DNA from: DATGHS01 sp035307785
GTDB taxonomy: Bacteria; Planctomycetota; Planctomycetia; Gemmatales; Gemmataceae
Length of the DNA stretch: 5,377 nucleotides
NCBI GenBank assembly: GCA_035307785.1
Contig: DATGHS010000287.1
Location: 1 to 5,377 of the forward strand
Reading direction: 5' to 3'
This document shows positions 1 through 5,173 of the stretch, piece by piece. The notes beneath the pieces are model-generated. The model was not told where the DNA came from, ran no database searches, and saw only the letters and a program-made list of their open reading frames with translations. Each line of letters begins with the position of its first letter. The first letter of the stretch is position 1. A program made the translations under genes and the position numbers.

Positions 1-262
1 CTACGAACGTCCGGCACAGAACTTCTTCAATGATTTCGCCGCGCTCGATCAGAGCTTCGCAGACGCCAATCGCCATTTGCGTGTCGTCAGTGTACCAAAT
101 TTCCTCGTTGGGGTAGGCGATCAAATGCTGGGCAGTGGGAAAGCGAGCCTGGATAGCCTCTGCCGACTGTGCTTCGAACTTGCCGCCTAGAGCGTCTCCT
201 ACCGCGAGCCCCAGAAGGCAGCCCTCAAAGCGCTCTTTCAAATTTGAATTCGGATTTGCCAT
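1..262 (-). CDS. ADP-ribosylglycohydrolase family protein, N-terminal part (runs off left edge)
   Basis: The first 87 residues are visible; the frame is still open at base 1, so the gene continues outside the window. The N-terminus reads ERFEGCLLGLAVGDALG (residues 10-26), followed by WYTDDTQMAIGVCEALIERG (56-75). These are the two N-terminal hallmarks of the DraG/ADP-ribosylglycohydrolase fold. In the family the Thr-Asp-Asp of TDDT (here 58-60) binds one of the two active-site magnesium ions. Members remove ADP-ribose from proteins or small molecules in the cytoplasm; the substrate cannot be told from this fragment. The ATG at 260-262 is chosen because a GGAA lies nine bases upstream. An in-frame GTG at 284-286 would add eight residues but has no clear ribosome binding site. 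The gene lies 81 bases downstream of the lipoprotein gene and may be cotranscribed. Family assignment is confident; length and completeness are unknown. Confidence 0.9.
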   Translation of the reverse strand, partial: MANPNSNLKERFEGCLLGLAVGDALGGKFEAQSAEAIQARFPTAQHLIAYPNEEIWYTDDTQMAIGVCEALIERGEIIEEVLCRTFV

Positions 263-343
263 TTCGCAGTGTTCCGCGTTGCTCACAGGGCCCGAAAGAA
301 AGAGAGAACGCCAAATACGGGGTTCGGCTACAACTTCAAACTA

Positions 344-817
344 TCATTTCGCGCGCTGGAGCACAATCAGCCGGCGATCCGAGCCTTTGGCGCAGGTGAA
401 ATCGCTGGGCACGCTGCTTTTGTCATTTCGATTCCAGCAAATTTTCAGCGTGTCACCGTCCAGCTCGTAAATACCCGGCGCCAGGTCCCCCTCTTCGGGC
501 GAGGTCAGTTGAATCTGCCTCGGGCTTTTCGACGTATCGAGCCTGAAATGGTAGACCAGGTCGCCGTCTTCTTTTGAGCGGGCCAGACGGTACCGAAAGG
601 CGAAGCGGTCATCCTGGATGATCACCATCTTCAGAATCGAAGCATCGGCCGCGGACTCGCCGTCTTGCTCCAGTTTTTGGATTTCCCAAGCGCCTTGCAG
701 CTTCCGGAGGTCGCTCGTGGCGTTGCCCTTGCGCAAACGAGAACAGCCCGCCGCCAGGAGGCAAAGGCTGAAGATCATGAAGGAACAAATGACGCCGCGC
801 ATGAGTTGGTTGCCCAT
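344..817 (-). CDS. TIGR03067-type lipoprotein
   Basis: A 157-residue protein with a lipoprotein signal: a hydrophobic stretch (residues 9-23) ends in LLAAGC with Cys25 as the likely lipidated residue. Ser26 follows rather than Asp, so outer-membrane sorting is plausible. The mature part matches the TIGR03067 pattern common in planctomycetes: LQGAWEI (40-46), a variable middle, SPRQIQLT (98-105), then PGIYELDGDTLKICW (114-128) and a short basic tail. This is a small beta-rich domain, distantly like lipocalins, whose biochemical role is not established. The ATG at 815-817 has no clear Shine-Dalgarno sequence. A second ATG five codons later (Met6) is equally possible and would give a shorter, more typical signal n-region. 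The gene starts 33 bases after the stop of the TIGR02996-like gene, so it could be in the same transcript. Confidence 0.85.
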   Translation of the reverse strand: MGNQLMRGVICSFMIFSLCLLAAGCSRLRKGNATSDLRKLQGAWEIQKLEQDGESAADASILKMVIIQDDRFAFRYRLARSKEDGDLVYHFRLDTSKSPRQIQLTSPEEGDLAPGIYELDGDTLKICWNRNDKSSVPSDFTCAKGSDRRLIVLQRAK

Positions 818-850
818 GTGTTTAAGAGTCGAGATAGCGCAACCATTTAT

Positions 851-1267
851 CTAGCATGAACAGCCGAAATGACTATTGTCCGCTTGTTCCGGCGGCACCG
901 GAATTCCGGTGACGATGGACCAGTTCTGCCAAAAGTCTCGGTGACTGGCGCGCAACGCGTCGCACATCTCCTCATTGGCCCCGCAGTCGATCACGGGGCC
1001 CCAGTCGGTGGCCTCGGCGATGGCCTGCCGCCCGAGTTCGATCAACTCGCGATAGGAAATAAAGCCCCAGTCCGATTCCTTGCCGCCTTCCGAGTTATGA
1101 TCGCGGCAAAACTTCACCAGCCACGCCTTTGCGGCGGGCCACTGGCGCTGGCGGTCGGCCTCCTCGTGTTCGCCCTGCTCATCGAGCCAGTCGGAATAGA
1201 CGAGGCGAGTAGCGATATCGTCCTCGTTCTCGGCCAGGGCATTCAGAAACGCGTCGCGCAGGCTCAC
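851..1267 (-). CDS. TIGR02996-domain protein with Cys-rich C-terminus
   Basis: A 138-residue cytoplasmic protein without signal peptide or membrane segment. Residues 5-41 (AFLNALAENEDDIATRLVYSDWLDEQGE and onwards) match the TIGR02996 repeat-companion domain, whose core is FLxALxxxPxDxxxRLVYADWLEExG. That domain is found in many paralogues in Gemmata-like genomes and has no proven function. The rest is a separate acidic, aromatic region (ESDWGFISYRELIELGRQA, then DFWQNWSIVTGIPVPP) ending in FGCSC, with cysteines at 54, 95, 102, 136 and 138. Translation starts at GTG 1265-1267, supported by AAGGAG eight bases upstream inside the previous gene. Its first four bases, GTGA, overlap the stop of that gene, so the two are probably translationally coupled. 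The domain call is secure; the role is unknown. Confidence 0.85.
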   Translation of the reverse strand: MSLRDAFLNALAENEDDIATRLVYSDWLDEQGEHEEADRQRQWPAAKAWLVKFCRDHNSEGGKESDWGFISYRELIELGRQAIAEATDWGPVIDCGANEEMCDALRASHRDFWQNWSIVTGIPVPPEQADNSHFGCSC

Positions 1268-1590
1268 CGCAGCTTCTCCTTGACGGCTGCCGCCGCAGCG
1301 GTGAACGCCGGATGCGACCAGACATGCCGCAGACCGGTAATCGTGCCGGGGTACAGGAAAAGCCAGAAGCGCTGCCCGGGTTCGACTTCGTGGGCCAGAA
1401 ACGGGTCTACGACACCGATGTTGCTCTCGCTGGGGCCGACCAGTTCCAGATTGCCCTTTTCGATCAGCCCCACGTGCTGGCCGGGCGAAAGCCGCCGTGC
1501 CGCCGTGACGGGGGCGATGGCAATGTGAATGGCATCACGGCGGCGCTCGCCATTAGCGATGAGTTGGCCGAGTTGAGGGGTTTGTTCCAT
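1264..1590 (-). CDS. conserved small protein of unknown function
   Basis: A 108-residue soluble protein with no signal peptide. It begins MEQTPQLGQLIANGERRRDAIHIAIAPVTA and contains a compact, probably beta-rich core: LSPGQHVGLIEKGN (34-47), NIGVVDPFL (57-65), VEPGQRFWLFLYPGTITGLRHVW (69-91). It ends in an Ala-rich helix. The PGQHVGL, IGVVDPF and PGQRFWLFLYP elements look like conserved motifs, and I recall similar unnamed proteins in planctomycetes, but I cannot assign a function. The ATG at 1588-1590 is preferred over the TTG at 1603-1605 because AGGAG lies four bases upstream of it. The stop overlaps the GTG start of the TIGR02996-like gene by four bases, indicating that the two products are made together and may act together. 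A 58-base hairpin ends 24 bases before the start. Confidence 0.75.
   Translation of the reverse strand: MEQTPQLGQLIANGERRRDAIHIAIAPVTAARRLSPGQHVGLIEKGNLELVGPSESNIGVVDPFLAHEVEPGQRFWLFLYPGTITGLRHVWSHPAFTAAAAAVKEKLR
1276..1281 (-). promoter_or_regulatory. ribosome binding site for the TIGR02996-like gene
   Basis: AAGGAG on the minus strand, eight bases before the GTG start at 1265-1267. It lies within the last codons of the upstream gene and supports the GTG start and translational coupling. Confidence 0.75.
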
Positions 1591-1594
1591 GGCG

Positions 1595-1599
1595 CTCCT
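1595..1599 (-). promoter_or_regulatory. ribosome binding site that decides the start at 1590
   Basis: AGGAG on the minus strand, four bases before ATG 1588-1590. It would fall inside the reading frame if the upstream TTG (1603-1605) were the start, so it favours the shorter 108-residue protein. Confidence 0.7.
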
Positions 1600-1614
1600 G
1601 AGCAATGCAACGGT

Positions 1615-1672
1615 GGCGAGCGGCGGGGTTCATCTCGCCGGATGCAGCGGCGGATGAACCCCGCCGCTCGCC
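1615..1672. repeat. long intergenic inverted repeat (hairpin)
   Basis: The arms 1615-1634 and 1653-1672 are exact reverse complements over 20 bases. The inner sequence continues the stem: after one bulged T (1635), bases 1636-1640 pair with 1648-1652, leaving a seven-base loop (1641-1647). The whole element is therefore about 25 base pairs of very GC-rich stem. It lies between the stop of the small secreted-protein gene (1692) and the start of the next gene (1590). Neither side has a clear T-run, so it is not a textbook intrinsic terminator. It could be a REP-like or miniature mobile repeat, an RNA-stabilising or attenuating hairpin, or an unconventional terminator. The base pairing is certain; the role is open. 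Confidence 0.85.
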
Positions 1673-1691
1673 TGGACGCTGTGACCGCATG

Positions 1692-2111
1692 TTACTTTTC
1701 TTTCTTCACTTCCACAAAGTCCTTCACGCTGATTTCGTAGACAACACCGCCGAGCGTTTCCGGCACAAAAATCCACAAGCTTATTTTCTCGATTTGCGCG
1801 CGGTCGGCATTGAAGCTTACCACCAACCGCCCCGGCTTGGACCGATCCTCCTGGAGCGGCGCCGTCACCAACGGATTGTCGCCTCCGCCCAGCCGCAAGT
1901 CTACCCGGCTAAAGCCCTTCAATTCGCCTTCGAGTTTGAATTCCAATTCGACTCGAACTTGCTTCGGCCCAGCATCGACCGAGCGGATTTCGATCCCCAT
2001 TTTCTTGGCCGTGTCCTTGTCTACGGGAGCGATCTCCCACAAGGCGAAACAAGGAGTTGGAGCTACGACAAACAATATCGCCAAGACGGTAGTGCCAATG
2101 AGCGCTTTCAT
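1692..2111 (-). CDS. small exported protein of unknown function
   Basis: A 139-residue protein with a typical Sec signal peptide: Lys2, a hydrophobic core (residues 4-17) and a probable cleavage after CFA (about residue 23). The mature protein is charged and rich in alternating hydrophobic residues, for example KQVRVELEFKLEGELKGFSRVDLRL (50-74), GRLVVSFN (94-101) and KISLWIFVPE (109-118). This suggests a small beta-sandwich-like domain. It ends in the lysine-rich VEVKKEK. I do not recognise the family and see no catalytic motif or lipobox. Translation starts at ATG 2109-2111 behind an excellent AAAGGAGG, so expression may be strong. It lies 102 bases downstream of the toroid gene and is followed by the long hairpin at 1615-1672. 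It could be the last gene of the esterase operon or a separate unit. Confidence 0.75.
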   Translation of the reverse strand: MKALIGTTVLAILFVVAPTPCFALWEIAPVDKDTAKKMGIEIRSVDAGPKQVRVELEFKLEGELKGFSRVDLRLGGGDNPLVTAPLQEDRSKPGRLVVSFNADRAQIEKISLWIFVPETLGGVVYEISVKDFVEVKKEK

Positions 2112-2119
2112 GTACGGAG

Positions 2120-2127
2120 CCTCCTTT
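2120..2127 (-). promoter_or_regulatory. strong ribosome binding site of the small exported protein
   Basis: AAAGGAGG on the minus strand, eight bases before ATG 2109-2111. It is a near-perfect match to the 16S rRNA tail and the strongest such site in the window; most other genes here have weaker sites or none. Confidence 0.85.
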
Positions 2128-2194
2128 GATTCTGGTGTGGGTTGCCGAACCGCACGATGCTCTTTGCGAACCCATCAAATAAGACGAGGTGGGT

Positions 2195-2208
2195 CAAGCC
2201 TGCGCTTG
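2195..2208. repeat. short hairpin just after the toroid gene
   Basis: CAAGC (2195-2199) and its reverse complement GCTTG (2204-2208) flank a four-base loop, five bases past the stop at 2214. The stem is short and there is no T-run, so a terminator role is weakly supported. It may be the remnant of a longer palindrome, because the flanks pair only partly. Confidence 0.35.
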
Positions 2209-2213
2209 CCGCA

Positions 2214-3164
2214 TCACTGCTCGCCATTCCACCACTTGAGCACTCGCAGCGCGCGGAGCGTGTTCCAACGGCTGGGCGCCCCCACTCGCTCCATTTCGAA
2301 GTAAGTCTTGCCCTTGTAGCTGTTTTGCAGCGGCCAGCGGCCATTTTTGAGCCGCGCGTTGCAAACGATTTCGACAGCATCGGCAAGGCGCGGATCGCGG
2401 GCGCCGTTCACGGCCTGGAAATAATCGAGCGCCCGCAAAATATCGTAATGCCAGCGCGGCGGAAAGGATAAGCGCAGGAAGATTGGCTTGATGACCGCGC
2501 CCGTACGATGTGAGCGAAAGAGCCGGTGCACGAGCAGGAACTCCCGGCCGCGTCGCTGGGCCGCCCGCACGGCCGCGATTTTGCCCCCATGATGAAGTTC
2601 GTAATAGCGCAACCCTTCGAGAGCGAGAATCGTGGTGTGAACCGACGAATGCGTCGCGCCTCTCCGTCTACGGCAATTCCAGCCGCCGTCCGGCATCTGT
2701 TCTTTGAGGAGGTAGTCGACCACTATGTCGAGCCGGTCGTCGACATGCTCGAAGGCGGAAAGGATGGAAAGCACCATGCCGGTGACGCATGTTTCGCTTT
2801 GGTTCCAGTCGTAGTTGATGCCGCCGTCGCGCTGGATTCCCTCGTCGAGCAGCAGCGCGCAGGCCTTTTTCGCCTGCCGGTTGCCGGCAGGCAGGCCGAA
2901 ATCGCGCAGCAGCAGCATCGTGTAGGTGGTCGAGATCCACTTCGGGTGGTAAAGCCCGCCATCGCCCGACTTACCGCCGGCCCAAGTGCCGGCCGCATCC
3001 TGCTTCGCCAGCAAGCGCGCTCCCCAGCCTTCGTGCGCCATCTTCTGCCGCTCGCGCTGCACGACGCGATCCGTGGCGCCGGCAAGATCGCGCAGCGTCT
3101 GCCAGCGAATGGCAGCGTCGCCGTCGAGCAGCCAATGGATTACCGGATCGGCATTGGCGGTCAC
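2214..3164 (-). CDS. terpenoid-cyclase/prenyltransferase-like alpha-alpha toroid protein
   Basis: A 316-residue, probably cytoplasmic, helical protein of the squalene-cyclase/prenyltransferase toroid superfamily. Its repeated helix-pair units are marked by Gly-rich turns with Trp: AAGTWAGG (57-64), QRDGGINYDW (111-120), QMPDGGWNCR (156-165) and LKNGRWPL (272-279). The DGGW turn resembles the QW motif of the superfamily. The DxDD acid motif of squalene-hopene cyclases is absent, and at 316 residues the protein is about half their length, so hopanoid synthesis is unlikely. Conserved-looking polar residues (ETCVTG with Cys126, GGWNC with Cys164, THSSVHTT with His172 and His176, PPRWHYD with His239) could line a metal or substrate site. 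The start is GTG 3162-3164 with AGGAG five bases upstream. The GTGA overlap with the stop of the double-esterase gene implies coupled translation. The fold call is good; substrate and activity are unknown, and automatic names such as prenyltransferase or squalene cyclase would overstate it. Confidence 0.8.
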   Translation of the reverse strand: MTANADPVIHWLLDGDAAIRWQTLRDLAGATDRVVQRERQKMAHEGWGARLLAKQDAAGTWAGGKSGDGGLYHPKWISTTYTMLLLRDFGLPAGNRQAKKACALLLDEGIQRDGGINYDWNQSETCVTGMVLSILSAFEHVDDRLDIVVDYLLKEQMPDGGWNCRRRRGATHSSVHTTILALEGLRYYELHHGGKIAAVRAAQRRGREFLLVHRLFRSHRTGAVIKPIFLRLSFPPRWHYDILRALDYFQAVNGARDPRLADAVEIVCNARLKNGRWPLQNSYKGKTYFEMERVGAPSRWNTLRALRVLKWWNGEQ

Positions 3165-5173
3165 TTTTTCTCCTGGAACAAGCGCGGCGCGAAATCATGG
3201 AACGCATACCGCCACGTTTGCCATTCGTGGGCGAAGCCCTTGGCATCGCGGAAGAGGACGTTCTTGATGCCGGCCTTCTCGAGCATTTCAAAAAAACTTT
3301 TGGCACTTTCGTGGATGCGCTCGTCCAGGCTCACGGTCCCGGAATGCAGATACAGAAGGCTCACCTTCTTGTCGAACGTCTGGGGATCATCGAATACGCC
3401 GCCGTATGCGGTCTTCGGATCGACCTTGCCCACGCCGCTGAACGCGCCGATGGCGGAAAAAGTATCCAGATGGCCGAGGCCGATGCGCATGGCTTGCCCG
3501 GCTCCCATGCTCAGGCCTGCGATGGCTCGATGCTCTCGGTCGGTGATGGTGCGATAGTTCGCGTCGATCATTGGGATCAAGTCCTTGATAACGACTTCTT
3601 CGAAGGCAGTATTGCCGGGACCTCGGCCTCCCGGCGCCGGTTGTTCGCCCGGTTTCGTGGCATAACCCTTTTCCATGACCACGATCATGGACTTGGCGGC
3701 GCCGGCCGCGATCAGATTGTCGAGGATGAAATTCATGTGCCCTTGCTTGCTCCAGCCCGTCTCATCTTCGCCGGCGCCGTGTTGCAGGTAAAGGACCGGG
3801 TAGCGCCTGGGCGCATCCGCATCATAGCTGGGCGGCGTGTAGACCATCGCGTGGCGAAGCTTGCCCGTCACCTTGGATTCGTACCAGCGCGAGCGCACCT
3901 CGCCGTGCGGCACGTCCTTGGCGTCGTAGAAATCGACTCCCTTCTCGGGAATGTCAATACCGCTGGTCGGCCGGCCGGTGCCGAAGAAGGTGTCGCTGGC
4001 CGGGTCGTTCATCTGTACGCCGTCCACCGTAAACGTGTAGTAATGGAAGCCGGGAATCACCGGCGGCGTGGTTACGGTCCAGACGCCGCCGTCGCCGCGC
4101 TCCATTTGCCACGGCCCGCCCGTGCCGAGGCCGAAATTGCCGTTGACCTGCACCTTCTTGGCATCGGGCGCTTTCAACTGAAACGTGAGCCGCAAATCGG
4201 GGTAAATGCGCGGATACGGGGCGTTGCCGACATTGGTTGATGCGGGCTTCGATTCGTCGGCCGTCTTCTCCGGCGCTTTCTTCTCCGGCGTCACTTTTTC
4301 CGGCGGCTGGTCGCGGAAGATCAGTTGCGCGAAGTAATACAAGTCGCTCTTCCACACTGGGAAGTTGTGCTGCCCGCCGGAGATGACGCGATAGGTATGA
4401 GGCACGTTTTTCTCATCGAGAAACTTGTGCACGTTCTCGCTAATTCGGAACAGGCCATCCTTGTCGCCACAGGCGACGTACAGCAAGCGCAATTTCTTCG
4501 CTGCCTCGGCGGGGTCCTTCATCAGGCTGGCAGGCTGCTTCGTGTTCGGGGCGGAGGAGAAACCGCCGACCCAGGCAAAAGTGTCGAGATTGCCAAGGCC
4601 GAAATTCAGCGACTGCCCGCCGCCCATTGACAGGCCCGCGATGGCTCGTGCTTCGCGATCGGCCTTCGCCGAGTAATTCTTCTCGATGAAGGGAATGAGA
4701 TCGGTGAGCAGATCTTTCTCGAACGCGGCAAAGGCCGGTGATTGCTTGGGGATCGGGTCGCGCGGACCCACGTCTTTCGCGGCCCGGCCATTCGGAATGA
4801 CCACGATCATCGGCACGGCCTTTTTGTCGGCATAGAGATTATCCATGATTACGTTGGCCACGCCGCCGCGCGTCCACTCATTTTCGTCGCCGCCGATGCC
4901 GTGCAGAAGGTACAGAACCGGATATTTCTGCTCTTTGGAATAACCCGGCGGCGTGTAGACCTGCGCCTTGCGCTTGGCGCCGACTGTAGTCGAGTCGTAC
5001 TCGATTGCTTCGAGCTTACCGTGCTCGATGCCGTCGCGGCGTACATCGAAGCCCTTGGGCGGCTCGGGATACTTCGCCGCCGGGTCTGGCTTGCTTTGGT
5101 CCTGGCCCAGAGCGAAAGGGACGTTCAAAATCGTGAGAAGAAAACAGGCAGTCATCCGGCTTGCGTAGTGCAT
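3161..5173 (-). CDS. exported tandem CE1-type esterase (esterase - CBM48-like - esterase)
   Basis: A 670-residue protein with a Sec signal peptide (residues 1-23, cleavage near ALG/QD), so it acts outside the cytoplasm. Residues 45-287 form an alpha/beta-hydrolase of the esterase D / carbohydrate esterase family 1 type: VYTPPGY, YPVLYLLHGIGGDE, then nucleophile Ser182 in GLSMGG, Asp239 in CGDKD and His269 in GGQHNF. A linker with three PEKxx units (291-305) leads to an early-set/CBM48-like beta domain (about 319-405: RLTFQLKAPDAKKVQVNGNFG, GVWTVTTPP, YYTFTVDG). A second CE1 domain follows (413-667) with YPVLYLQHGAGEDE, Ser555 in GLSMGA and His649 in GFAHEW. Relatives hydrolyse acetyl or feruloyl esters on polysaccharides, or other esters; the substrate here is unknown. 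The second domain has Ser615 where the first has catalytic Asp239. The start at ATG 5171-5173 has AAGGGG six bases upstream and gives an intact signal peptide; Met7 is less well supported. The stop overlaps the toroid gene. Confidence 0.9.
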   Translation of the reverse strand: MHYASRMTACFLLTILNVPFALGQDQSKPDPAAKYPEPPKGFDVRRDGIEHGKLEAIEYDSTTVGAKRKAQVYTPPGYSKEQKYPVLYLLHGIGGDENEWTRGGVANVIMDNLYADKKAVPMIVVIPNGRAAKDVGPRDPIPKQSPAFAAFEKDLLTDLIPFIEKNYSAKADREARAIAGLSMGGGQSLNFGLGNLDTFAWVGGFSSAPNTKQPASLMKDPAEAAKKLRLLYVACGDKDGLFRISENVHKFLDEKNVPHTYRVISGGQHNFPVWKSDLYYFAQLIFRDQPPEKVTPEKKAPEKTADESKPASTNVGNAPYPRIYPDLRLTFQLKAPDAKKVQVNGNFGLGTGGPWQMERGDGGVWTVTTPPVIPGFHYYTFTVDGVQMNDPASDTFFGTGRPTSGIDIPEKGVDFYDAKDVPHGEVRSRWYESKVTGKLRHAMVYTPPSYDADAPRRYPVLYLQHGAGEDETGWSKQGHMNFILDNLIAAGAAKSMIVVMEKGYATKPGEQPAPGGRGPGNTAFEEVVIKDLIPMIDANYRTITDREHRAIAGLSMGAGQAMRIGLGHLDTFSAIGAFSGVGKVDPKTAYGGVFDDPQTFDKKVSLLYLHSGTVSLDERIHESAKSFFEMLEKAGIKNVLFRDAKGFAHEWQTWRYAFHDFAPRLFQEKK
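3170..3174 (-). promoter_or_regulatory. ribosome binding site for the toroid gene
   Basis: AGGAG on the minus strand, five bases before GTG 3162-3164 and inside the last codons of the esterase gene. It decides the GTG start and supports translational coupling. Confidence 0.75.
4259..4303 (-). repeat. three 15-base units encoding the PEKxx linker
   Basis: Three consecutive 15-base units, each starting CCGGA, encode PEKVT, PEKKA and PEKTA (residues 291-305 of the tandem esterase). The translation is a Pro/Glu/Lys-rich, probably disordered spacer between the first esterase domain and the CBM48-like domain. The repeat number could vary between strains. Confidence 0.75.

Noticed and set aside
869..1528. 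219-codon open frame on the plus strand
   Set aside because: Antisense to the coupled pair at 851-1590, whose GTGA overlap and ribosome binding sites are far better evidence of coding.
1591..1605. TTG start at 1605 for the 108-residue protein
   Set aside because: It would place the AGGAG site inside the coding sequence; the ATG at 1590 sits four bases after that site and is the better start.
2180..2197. TTGACC (minus strand) as a -35 box for the small exported protein
   Set aside because: No acceptable -10 hexamer is found 16-18 bases downstream; the TATTTG-like sequence is only about ten bases away.
2214..3164. Annotation as squalene-hopene cyclase
   Set aside because: The protein is about half the usual length and lacks the DxDD motif; only the toroid fold is supported.
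2526..3557. 343-codon open frame on the plus strand
   Set aside because: It lies antisense to the toroid and esterase genes, both of which have domain motifs, ribosome binding sites and coupled overlaps. The plus-strand translation shows no recognisable domain; long antisense frames are common in GC-rich coding DNA.
3197..4240. 347-codon open frame on the plus strand
   Set aside because: Fully antisense to the second esterase domain and the CBM48-like domain; composition is the typical mirror of a GC-rich gene, with no motif of its own.
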